Shown piece after piece: positions 39,600 to 47,589 of a stretch of DNA of 64,000 nt (the first letter of the stretch is position 1; the number at the start of each line of letters is the position of its first letter). Made by a program: the position numbers and the translations under genes. A model generated the notes under the pieces. That model was given only the letters and a program-made list of their open reading frames with translations. It did no database searches and was not told where the DNA came from. Source of the DNA: Strix aluco (Eukaryota > Chordata > Aves > Strigiformes > Strigidae); contig NC_133931.1 in the NCBI RefSeq assembly GCF_031877795.1, positions 132,470,621 through 132,534,620 of the forward strand. The letters run 5' to 3'.

Positions 39600-39959
39600 G
39601 ATTCATCACCCCGTTCAGAGGAGAGGATGGGACGCCGCTAAACTCCCCTCTCTCCCGCCTCCCTTCCCCCCTCGCCAAGCAAGCCCCCCCTCCTCCCCCC
39701 TCCACTGCTCTGCCTCTCTCCCCAAGCAGTGAGGCTCGGACAGTGCTCGGCTCCAGCGCTTTATTTTAAGATGATCGGCCAAGGTCTTTGCAGATAGATT
39801 TTATCTGGAGTTAAATAGCAGGCGCTCGCCGCTCCCTCGCCAATAAGTCATTTTTAATAGAGACAAATCGCCCTGGACGCCCCGGAGCGCCGGTGCCGCC
39901 GCTCCTGCCCGCGCCCCGCGCCGAAGGCGAGCGGGCAGCCCGGGCAGCTCCCTCCTCCC
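39600..39959 (+). other. NXPH1: Candidate non-coding exon 1 of NXPH1 (5' edge unknown)
   Basis: A perfect GTAAGT donor follows position 39959 (CTCCC|GTAAGTG), within the CpG island and about 970 bases before a good acceptor. As I recall, neurexophilin-1 genes have an untranslated first exon close to the signal-peptide exon, which fits. The transcription start cannot be fixed by eye, and the 39600 edge is only a placeholder. An alternative donor is GTACGT at 40213. Confidence 0.3.
39791..39807. promoter_or_regulatory. Inverted pair of GATA-type sites
   Basis: CAGATA and its exact reverse complement TATCTG, separated by five bases, in the AT-rich insert of the CpG island and about 150 bases ahead of the candidate exon 1 donor. 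Paired GATA sites can bind GATA factors as dimers. Use in vivo is unknown. Confidence 0.4.
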
Positions 39960-40784
39960 GTAAGTGTCCTGCTCGGCGGAGCCGAAGCGCGGCCGTGTGC
40001 GGAGAAGGGGAGGCGAGGGGGGGAGAGCCTGCCAGCCGCCCCGCCGCCCCGCCAGTGCCTGCGCCGGATGCCCAGCGGCCGCGGGACACCTCGGTGCGGA
40101 GCGCGGCGAGGAGATGCGCAGGGGCGGCGGGCTGCGCCGCGGCGCTCAGCCGCTCTAGGCTCGCCCATGGAGCGCCCCGCGGAGCCCCGGCCGCCGTCGG
40201 ACCCCCCACGCCGTACGTATCCCCGCCGCGGCCCCCCCGCGGCGGCGGGGCTGTCCGCGGGGCGCGGGGGCGGAGGAGGGCTGGGCCCGGGGATGGGGGT
40301 CCGCGCCCGTCGGGGCGCCCCGGGGCGCGGTCCCGGCCCGGGGCAAGGCGCGGCGCGCCTTCGGAGCGGCGGGGGGGCGGGTGGGCGCTTGCGGGGGTAC
40401 GCGGAGCCTGCTCGGGCGTCCCGGGGGCGAGGCTCGTCGCCTCGGCTTTACGCGCCCGGGAGCATCCGGAGCCCCGACCCCGGCGTCTGCCCCTGCCCCT
40501 TCCCCCCGCGGCGGCGCCGCTCCGCTCCCCAGCGCGCTGCCGGGGCTCCGCGGCCAACTGCCGGGCGGCTGCCGCCCGGTGCCCGCCGAGGGCGCGCAGG
40601 CAGGCAGGCAGGGCAGGCAGGGCAGGGCTGGCGGTGGCACCCCCGGGCCGTCCCAGCCCACACCACGGGGCTCTCCCGCCCAGTAAAAGGGCTGAGCGCC
40701 GGGGAGCGCTGCCTACAGGCGCTCTGCAGCCAGCCCGGACCGTGCGATCACTTTGCTCTGACGCTGGATTAACTCGATTTTAAT

Positions 40785-40929
40785 CGTTTTTTGTTTCCCC
40801 ACCCCCATCCGCACACCCCATCTCCTCCTTCTCTCCCGCCCCCCCTTCCCTACACACCTCTCTTCCCCCCTTGTCTCAAGCCTAACCTTGTCTTGTGGTC
40901 ATGGGGTCTATAATTTCATTTTTGCCTAG
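40785..40929 (+). promoter_or_regulatory. NXPH1: Polypyrimidine tract and splice acceptor before NXPH1 exon 2
   Basis: A long C/T-rich stretch (about 40785-40880) is followed by TTTCATTTTTGCCTAG, whose AG is at 40928-40929. This is a good acceptor for the signal-peptide exon. A second possible AG is at 40879-40880 (tctcaag). If the first is used, exon 2 would span 40930-41091. Confidence 0.5.
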
Positions 40930-40962
40930 GCTGGTGAGAGCTCTGCTTGTTCTGTAAAGTGG

Positions 40963-41028
40963 ATGTCAGGTGGATCTATGTTCTGGAAGGAACAAAGAGG
41001 CAGCGAAGGCAGCGCGGGGGAAGTTTGA
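40963..41028 (+). other. Upstream ORF in the NXPH1 5' UTR
   Basis: A 21-codon frame starting with ATG at 40963 (second in-frame ATG at 40978) and ending with TGA at 41026-41028, nine bases before the NXPH1 start codon. Both upstream ATGs have T at -3 and T at +4, a weak context, so leaky scanning to the main ATG is likely. It lies in the same frame as the main start but is separated from it by the stop codon, which also argues that 41038 is the true start. It may lower NXPH1 translation. Confidence 0.5.
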
Positions 41029-41037
41029 GCGGCGAGG

Positions 41038-41091
41038 ATGCAGGCTGTGTACTGGTACGCGGTCCTTCTGCTGCAGCCCACCCTCTACCTG
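41038..41091 (+). CDS. NXPH1: Neurexophilin-1, first coding exon (signal peptide), partial
   Basis: Neurexophilin-1 is a secreted neuronal glycoprotein that binds the extracellular part of alpha-neurexins and acts at synapses, notably of inhibitory neurons. This exon encodes 18 residues, MQAVYWYAVLLLQPTLYL, the start of a signal peptide. Against mammalian neurexophilin-1 as I recall it, 13 of 18 positions agree (MQA, WY, LLQPT and YL are shared). The exon stops after a whole codon at CTG|GTGAGT, a consensus donor in phase 0. This fits the known protein, which continues with V-T-C at the next residue. The ATG has A at -3 (good context) and follows an in-frame stop. Read through the donor, the frame closes within about 15 codons, so the splice is needed. 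The remainder (about 250 residues, with the furin-cleaved pro-region and the cysteine-rich C-terminal domain) is outside the window. Confidence 0.9.
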
Positions 41092-41097
41092 GTGAGT
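41092..41097 (+). promoter_or_regulatory. NXPH1: 5' splice donor of the long NXPH1 intron
   Basis: CTG|GTGAGT matches the vertebrate donor consensus at all intronic positions +1 to +6. It opens an intron that runs past the end of the window, so the intron is at least 22.9 kb here. The mammalian counterpart is known to be very long. Confidence 0.85.
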
Positions 41098-41879
41098 GCC
41101 CCCGGCCCCTCGCACGGCTCGGGGAGGGGGTAGTTCGGCGGGGAGGAGGGCACCAGCCTGGTGGAGAACGAACGAACTCACGGCAACTACCGGCGCCCCG
41201 CCGCCAGCCCTGCCCCGTCCTCCCGGCGTCGGGCCGGGGCCGGGGCGGGGAGGTGCGGGGCTCGGCCGGGAGCCCTCGGCGGGGCGCGGGACGGGGGGGC
41301 AGACCCGCAACTTCTCCTCCGCGGGGAAGCGGCGCGCCGCCGGGTGAGAGCAGGCTCCGGGGCTCCCGGGCCGGCTTCCCCGGTGCCACCTCCCGGGCCG
41401 GCTCCCCCGGTGCCGGCGGGTGCACTGGGGCGCCGCCGCGGGGGCGCCCACCCAGGCTGTGGGCTGGAGGCAACTTTTTGCCCTCCGCTCCGTCCTGAGG
41501 GTGGGAATCCCTCCTGAAGGGACACCACCACCCCCACAGTGTGCCACCACGGGCGGCGCGGCAGAGGCGTGCAGGCACTCGGCGACGAGCACAGCTGGTG
41601 TTATCCGGGTGAAGTGTCAGTGACTTTCTCAGCAAATCTCCTTTAAGATTACCGGGGGAACACGCGTAAACAGCGGCGTTATCTCCTTTAACGCACACTT
41701 TACTCCCTCTGCGATCGCACGGAAGAAAACCGAGGCAGGCTGCTCCTTCGCAGCCCCTGCCCTCGCTCGCCTGCGGTGCGTTAAGCGGGCAAGCGCTCGG
41801 CGGGAGCTCGACCCCGTGGCGGCGGGGGAGGGAAAAGCCCCTTTTTCCCGGAGGGCGGCCCAGAGAAGCGCCCGGGAGC

Positions 41880-42240
41880 CTGTGCCGGGGGAGGCGACGG
41901 CCCGGCCCGGCTCCGGCTCCGGCTCCGGCTCCGCGGCCGCCGGGCGCTGCCTGCGCCGCCGCTCCCTGCGCTGTCGCGGACCCGCCGCCTGGGGGCGCTG
42001 GGGGGCAGCGCGGCGCGGCGCGGCGGCGCGCGGCCGGGCGCGGAGCAGCCAATCCCGAGCGGGCCCGGCGCGGGGCGGGGCGGGGGGCGCGCGCCTCCCG
42101 CGGCCGCGCAGCGCCCAGCGCGGCCGCGCAGCGCCGGGGGTCGCGCCCGTCCCGTCCCGTCCCGCGGCCGTGGGTGCCGACTGGGGGCCCGGCCCTCGGC
42201 GGGCGGTGCCACGGCTGCCGCGGGCGTCTCTCCTCCCCGC
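41880..42240. promoter_or_regulatory. GC-box/CCAAT promoter-like cluster inside the intron
   Basis: Extremely GC-rich core with GGGGCGGGGCGGGG SP1-type boxes (about 42073-42087), a CCAAT box (42049-42053), a tandem GGCTCC array (41909-41933), a 16-bp unit repeated with a 20-bp period (42100-42115 and 42120-42135) and a CCCGT pentamer run (42146-42164). It lies about 0.9 kb downstream of the coding exon. It could be an alternative or antisense promoter. No TATA box or recognisable exon was found. Confidence 0.45.
41985..41999 (+). promoter_or_regulatory. CTCF-like binding site
   Basis: CCGCCTGGGGGCGCT agrees with the CTCF core consensus (CCRCNAGRGGGCGCT type) except for T in place of A at the sixth position. 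It sits inside the CpG island near the NXPH1 5' end, where CTCF sites are common. Confidence 0.45.
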
Positions 42241-42274
42241 GAATTTTATAGCCGGGGGGTGGGGGGGAGCGGGG

Positions 42275-42536
42275 AGAAAAGTGCGTGGCAAATAATCTAT
42301 CAAAAAGCCGGAGCGAGATCGATACGTCGTGTTAAATTTTAAATGTGTTTGCTGGCAGTTAAACTGCTCTCGACTCATTACAACAACAGCGCTGGATTTA
42401 TTCTAATGCGCTGCGGTCTGAACAACAAGCGCATTAATTCTCCTTTAATTGTAAACTGGGAGCATTTGAAAACCATTCAGTGTGCAAATTATGCTGATTC
42501 AATTACCGTTTAGTTACAGACTTCATTACCTGAATG

Positions 42537-42540
<4 letters not shown>
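42275..42540. promoter_or_regulatory. Candidate conserved enhancer next to the CpG island
   Basis: Abrupt switch from about 80% GC to AT-rich DNA with many homeodomain and POU-type words (CAAATAATC, GTTAAATTTTAAAT, GCATTAATTC, TTTAATTG, TGCAAATTATGC, CAATTACCG, CATTACC) and retained CpGs (GATCGATACGTCGTG). Absence of repeats and dense sites suggest a conserved developmental element. It ends in a T27 run. Confidence 0.4.
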
Positions 42541-42541
<1 letters not shown>

Positions 42542-42567
<26 letters not shown>

Positions 42568-42568
42568 T
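42542..42568. repeat. Poly-T tract (T27)
   Basis: Twenty-seven T residues followed directly by CCAG. The combination looks like a splice acceptor, but no coding or known exon follows, so I treat it as simple sequence. Confidence 0.85.
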
Positions 42569-42859
42569 CCAGAAGGCTTGGCATTGCAGAGTAAAGGGGA
42601 CGATTTTCCCGTTTCCGTCAAAACAATACGAAATATGATACCAAAAAAAATATCGTGAATAAAAGATAAGCTAGGGGGAGGGGATGCCCTCTTCGGTTGG
42701 GCTGTGTGTTCTGCCAAAACACTCCGGGGGATCCAAAGGATTTCCCTGTCTAACCCGATTCTAACCCGATTCTTCTTTCTGAGTCGGTACTTCCACGTTT
42801 ATGCCCATCTCTCCCTATTCTCTGTATTTCGGGAGTGACTCTGAAAGTTCGCGTTAGGC

Positions 42860-43090
42860 CATCGCGTGATAATAAACTGTTTATTAGTGTCGAAGCATGA
42901 AGTTTTGATTAAAGCTTCAGCGCGGTGCCGCAACCCAGCCAGGTGCAGCACTTGTGTTGTGCCTCTCCGTGTGTGCGCGTCGCGCTGTGTGGACTAGGGC
43001 AGTTTCAATCAGGAATTAAATATTCAGTACCCAACCTGTTAGGAAGGGTAAATGAAATGGCAGCACAACCAGCTTCCTATCGAGTTTGTT
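42860..43090. promoter_or_regulatory. Candidate conserved element in the NXPH1 intron
   Basis: Contains CGTGATAATAAAC, GATTAAAGC, CAGGTGCAGCACTTG (E-box-like), TTTCAATCAGGAATTAAATATTC and several CpGs in a non-repetitive block. The CAGGTG...GTTGTGCCT part is an imperfect inverted repeat. Inferred to be regulatory from content. Confidence 0.35.
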
Positions 43091-43292
43091 AAAAAAATCC
43101 TTTTTGAGAGGAGTCAATAGTATCGGGGACAGGGAAAAATAGCATGTTCCCCCTCCGCCTGAACTGGGCGGTGTTGAGTGATAGTGAGGAGCCGCAGCGA
43201 GGCTGGGCTGCCTCGACGTTACTCATTTACAGACAGGCTTGTAATTTCTCTTCAGCTAGCACAGGGGCTCTTCACCTAGCAAACCACTGCTC

Positions 43293-43384
43293 TTTTTTTT
43301 TTTTTTTTTTTTTCGCGCCCCCCCCCCCCCCCTTAAACGTCTTCCTAATGAAATCCTGGGGAAAAAAAAAAAAAAAAAAAAAAA
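43293..43384. repeat. T21 - C15 - A23 homopolymer trio
   Basis: A T21 run (43293-43313), then CGCG and C15 (43318-43332), a 25-base spacer, GGGG and A23 (43362-43384). The T and A runs are complementary, so an RNA or single strand could fold into a hairpin of up to 21 A-T pairs with a 48-base loop, inside which C15 and GGGG can also pair. Probably slippage-prone simple sequence. Confidence 0.85.
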
Positions 43385-43394
43385 GCGCTTCTGC

Positions 43395-43880
43395 TTTTCT
43401 CGCTCTTCTTAATAGAGCCATATGCCATCCAGCCTTATTGCCTGAAATTTATAGAGGTCACGGCCGACCAGAATGAGGAGGAATTTTGCCGGGGTAGAGA
43501 TGGTTCGCCGTATTATGTTTATTGATAAGAACATTAGTTAGCCTCTGTGAGACATGCATTTTCGCCTTGTTTCGAGCTGTGCAATGTATTGAAAATGTTA
43601 TATTTGATTTGCGGTGGAAGTGCATTTCCTTTGGCCTAAGCGGATAACTGAGTACTTACTTGGTGGAATTAGGAGTTAATCTTTAAAAGCTTGCAGTTAT
43701 TTTCTTTCTTTACATTTAGAGAGCTGCAGAAAGTGTTCAAACAGCTACACTCGGTCTTATTTACCATGAGACTCCACTTCACCGTTGCTCTTTCGAAATC
43801 AAGTTAGTTCTGTTCTAATGGATAATGTTTTCTTAACTAACAGTGCTGTGCCGAGCTCAAAATCGTCGTTAAGGAAGCAC
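43395..43880. promoter_or_regulatory. Candidate conserved element in the NXPH1 intron
   Basis: Nearly 500 bases of non-repetitive sequence with scattered CpGs in AT-rich DNA (AGGTCACGGCCGACC nuclear-receptor-like half-site, GTTTATTGATAAGAAC with FOX and GATA words, GAGTTAATCTTTAAAAG, CATTAGTTAGCC). CpGs kept outside a classic island suggest low germline methylation. Function is inferred. Confidence 0.35.
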
Positions 43881-44109
43881 GTAAATATTAAGAAAGAAAA
43901 AACACCCGGAGATCGTAGACTCTCTCAGGTTTGAGCTCTGTCTGTTTATAAGGACATTGGGGTTTTACACCATTCCCTTAATGGAAACCTTCTCGTTTAA
44001 TTCCTGCCTAGTTGCCGGTGAATTTCCAGCCTGACACCACAGGACAATAAACTGCCAGGCTGTTTCTTTTCATTTCTTTCTTTTCCTTTCATGGGTGGAA
44101 GCAACATGC

Positions 44110-44905
44110 TGCAGAAGCGACTACAAAACGCGCGGGCTGCTGGCAAAGACGGCGAGGACCCTGACTAGCTATTTCTCGCTGGGACAGGCCGAACATGACC
44201 CCCGAGGAGGCGGCAGATCGCGTCGGTACCGGCTGCCAAGGGACCGACCCTGGCTCGGCGCGGGCGGAGGCCGCCGGTCCTGCCGCTCCCCGGCCGGGCC
44301 CTGCGCTGCTCCCCGGCACACCCGGAGCGCCCGGCGGCAAAACGCCTGCCGGGTTGCGGGACTGTGCCCCCGACGTGTTCACAGGCTCTGCCTTCGGCTG
44401 CTCTGGGGGGAACTTTCCCGGCACAAGCCAGGAATGAGAACACGAGAACATGCACCTCTTCCGCTGCGGGGATCGACCCGGCTGGAAGGGACTTCGGCTC
44501 ACGACTTGGGTACTCCTTACCCGGAGTAGCGGGTACGGAACTAAAACCAGTCGGAGTTTTGCGTTGCGTGCTGCTAGGGTAAGGATCCCTCCCCCCTCAG
44601 CCCGCCCTCTCCGCTTCCCCCCCCCGCCCCCCCCCCCCAGTTTGTCGTCTTTTCCCAGCAAAGTGTTTCTTCACCGGTGGGTTTGTAAATGAGGACACAG
44701 AGCAGAGCAGAGTGGCAGAGAGGTTTAACTCCGTGCAGAATTTAAGCAGCGCACGAGAGGTAATTTTCCACCGCCATCCCCCCCCGCCCCCTCCGAGGAG
44801 GGGTGCGAGCAGGTTGTTTCGCGGGGGGAGCTTCTCCGCGCGGCGCTTTGTCAGAGAAGTGCCCACAGCTGCGGGGCTCCCGGGCCCCCCTGTTTTACAG
44901 AGCGA
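44110..44905. promoter_or_regulatory. Second CpG island, in the intron
   Basis: GC-rich, CpG-dense stretch about 3 kb into the intron. Frames of up to 190 codons run through it on both strands, as expected from base composition. None carries a known domain. It includes a C9-G-C12 run at 44617-44638. It could be an alternative promoter, an enhancer-type island or an unlisted transcript start. Confidence 0.7.
44617..44638. repeat. Interrupted poly-C tract
   Basis: Nine C, one G, then twelve C, followed by AG. Possible G-quadruplex or i-motif sequence, and prone to sequencing error. Confidence 0.9.
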
Positions 44906-45248
44906 TGGCTTTGGCAAAGGGTCTTGGAAACAGCCTGCTCACCTCCCACCCGAGCCGGGAGGGGATTTTAACGTCTGTTCCACACCGTCACTGTAGTTTG
45001 GAGGCCTTCTGGCAGCCGAGCGGAGCCTTCCTGCAAAAATGTTGTGAATAATAGAGGTTTAAAATTGTTCTCAGCGGTGGCACACTTGGGACGGTGTTTG
45101 CTGAGGGGGTAAACAGGGGGTTAGCGGCTCCAGAGTTTGTGTACATTTAATTTCGATCTGTGTCGCACTGTTTGCGGTCATTTCACTCCGGTTAATGAAA
45201 GCTATGGAGAACGTGAACAGATATCACGTGCCGGCGAAGATAAGTTGA

Positions 45249-45290
45249 TTTTTTTTTTCTTCTTCTTTTTTTTTTTTTTTTTTTTTTTCT
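45249..45290. repeat. Long T-rich tract
   Basis: A T-run, a short TCT-type interruption, then 23 T residues ending in CTTAAAG. Simple sequence. No retroelement body is recognised on either side. Confidence 0.85.
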
Positions 45291-45521
45291 TAAAGATAGT
45301 TGCTGATTGTGTCCTACTTTGTCGTGGGAAGAAAAAAACCCCAAACCTCTAGAGGCAGCGAAGATAAAAGAAAACAAAAAACAAAAGAGACGGAAGGCAT
45401 TGTCCTATCATAATCACCACCCACAGTATTTCTTCAGAGGCATTTGGTGCTGAAAGCATTCGGGTATTGCTTTTTTCCCCCCAAATAAGCGATTTCTTGC
45501 AATTTTGAATTTGACGTCGAA

Positions 45522-45552
45522 GGCGGGGGGGAGGGCGGGGGGGGGGGGGGGG
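45522..45552. repeat. G-rich tract ending in G16
   Basis: Runs of six or more G, GAGGG and then sixteen G (45537-45552), a strong fit to G-quadruplex sequence on the + strand. It lies in a CpG-retaining patch (about 45480-45760), and a CRE-like TGACGTCG lies just before it at 45512-45519. Confidence 0.8.
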
Positions 45553-46329
45553 AGCGCTTAGCGCGGAGGGAGAGAAGTGGCTTTTTGTGCGAGAGAGTTT
45601 ACGTAGCCTTGAGACGATCCCGCTCACTCTTTGTAAAGGAGTTTGAGAGACGCTTTCGCGGTGGTGTAGGGGGAATAATTATCCTTTCAGAAGGTAAGGC
45701 ACGGGAATAGCAACCGGACTCGGATCTCGTGTAGGCGAAACAAACTTATCTGCGCTTTAGGGTTTGTTTTTTTTTTTTGTTAAGAGGAGGATGGTGCATT
45801 CTTTTCCGGGCTTCCTTCCTAAACACCAGGGACCTGCTCTAGGAGTTTAAGAAGGGGCTTCCCCGCACTGAAATTCCTTTTTTCTGGTGCTTAGTACACA
45901 CTATTTTAATTTCTTAAATCTCTGGAGTAAGCAGTCTGGAACAGATTTCACCTTTTAGGGAGGCACCTGAATATAATCCAAGATTCCTGCCTCACTTTGA
46001 CTAGCCAAATCTTCCAAGTCGGTACCTAGAGGTATCAATTTTAAGCTATTTAATATTTCCCTGCGTCTCTAAACCGCCATTTTAATTAACAAAAAGCCAA
46101 TTTCCCAGTCGTCTTGGAAAGTGCGGTGAAGCAGGTTAGGAAACCAATTGCTCGGAATAGCCAGCACTTGGAGAAAATGAATGTGTGAGCCGTCCTTCCC
46201 TCCCTAGGATTGCCTCTCTTCTCCCGATTGGGTCTGGGTGAAGTTATGCTGTGATTTATCAGATAGTTTAACACCCAGCTCGCTCTTCTTGTAAGTCAGC
46301 ATTAAACCACCTCCTGGGTGCTTTGTAAA

Positions 46330-46700
46330 TACAGCTTTAGCATTTTTTTCATGCAGCAGATTGACATGTTGACAATTCTGCTTTAAGGAATGTGACAATA
46401 AAGTGGAAAACCAAAGGCTGGCAAGCACTTCATCAAGGATAAAAAGGTTCTGCTGTAAGGATGTCACTCAATTTATTGTGAAAGTCGAATGAATTACGTT
46501 TAATGAAAGTGCTCCCCAGATGAATATTACCAGCAATTTCCTGAGTTGGCTCTGTCAGATTGATATGAGGAAATGCCAACCCATATCAAAAAAGATCTCC
46601 AATCTCAATTACTATGCAAGCTTTCGAAGAGCTCCTTTTATTGATATGATATATATTGGCGGGTTCTCAATGCTGTGGAAACTGCTCTGTTCAACAGGAC
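46330..46700. promoter_or_regulatory. Candidate conserved enhancer in the NXPH1 intron
   Basis: Non-repetitive block with TTGACATGTTGACAATTC (paired MEIS-like TTGACA), GGAATGTGACAATAAAG (TEAD- and SOX-like), TCAATTTATTGTG, GAATTACGTTTAATG, GATTGATATGAGG and TTTATTGATATGATATATATTGGCG. Density and variety of motif words, with few repeats, resemble vertebrate neural enhancers. Conservation is not testable here. Confidence 0.4.
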
Positions 46701-47589
46701 AGCATATTTCCTACTTTTTTGTTTAACCCTACGTTTTTCTGGCCGTTGTTTAAACTTAAGCGAGTGCCCTTCTTTTGGAGGGGAAACCGCCTCTCGTCCC
46801 CTTTCACTTTCCGTGACCTAGAGAGACCAAAGTTGTGTGTCTGGCAGAGAGCACGGGCGATGCTCATTGCAGGAAGTTTGTTCAGCCTGGATGGACAAAG
46901 CCGAAGGTCAAGAGAAATAACTCGGCTGAGACAATGGCGTTGGATCCCCTCATATTCAGGGTATTTCTAGGCGAAAATCCAGAGCACGGTAATGTTTATT
47001 ACGACTAGCAATCCCAACATTCCCGCCCTTTCTTCCTCATTCCTCTAGGGCTTCTTTGGGCAAATTAGAAATTCACTAAGCCGGCGAAGAGAGAAAAGCT
47101 CTTATGTCGCCTCATCTACATAAGAATTGACTTCGTGAGAGGCTTTTCTGTTCTGTTTTAACTGCTATGACATCGGTCTCTGTTTAGGAATACAGCTTCT
47201 CTTCCCAGAATCCGTCTTGCTGGGCTTGTTTGTGGTTAAAGAAGGGATTCAGTCAGCTTTCTTCTATCACTTCCCCGTTCTCTTTCAATTTTTAAATCGA
47301 AGAGGAGACAGAGGCGATATTGAAGGACAACCGGGAGGTGCTCGGTACTCCGCAGCAGGACGGGGACATGGGCACCCTCACGCGTGGAGCCGCGCTCCCT
47401 GCATGCAGCATTAAAGAGGAAGCAGAAAGAGCTTGTCCTCATCACATGTCGCTTTAGTTTAGGTTCCCAATTTCCTGTTCGCTGCCGAATCCGCGTCTAA
47501 AACTTTCTTCAGGGCACGACGGGTCCACGGGATTTTATTTTTTTTTTTTCTTTAAGTGTGTTTTTTCCCTCTCTGTCGGAGATGCTGAA

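Larger units (their letters stand above)
39040..42250. promoter_or_regulatory. NXPH1: CpG island over the NXPH1 5' end
   Basis: Sharp change from AT-rich DNA to very GC-rich, CpG-dense sequence lasting about 3.2 kb. It spans the presumed promoter, candidate exon 1, the signal-peptide exon and the first kilobase of the following intron. Many long open frames on both strands here (up to 358 codons) come from the lack of stop codons in GC-rich DNA and are not credible proteins. A short AT-rich insert at 39750-39870 stands out within the island. It carries CCAAT-like, TTTAATAG and inverted GATA words and may be a core regulatory block. Confidence 0.9.

Noticed and set aside
38741..42378. Many long open frames on both strands (up to 358 codons) rich in Ala, Arg, Gly and Pro.
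   Set aside because: They overlap one another in several frames within a CpG island. GC-rich DNA has few stop codons, and none shows a domain. The real coding exon here is only 54 bases.
42542..42580. T27 followed by CCAG, considered as a splice acceptor for a second exon.
   Set aside because: The following sequence closes in all frames quickly and does not resemble neurexophilin. A simple poly-T run explains it.
44089..44917. Frames of 80-190 codons in the second CpG island.
   Set aside because: Same composition effect. Overlapping on both strands and no recognisable protein.
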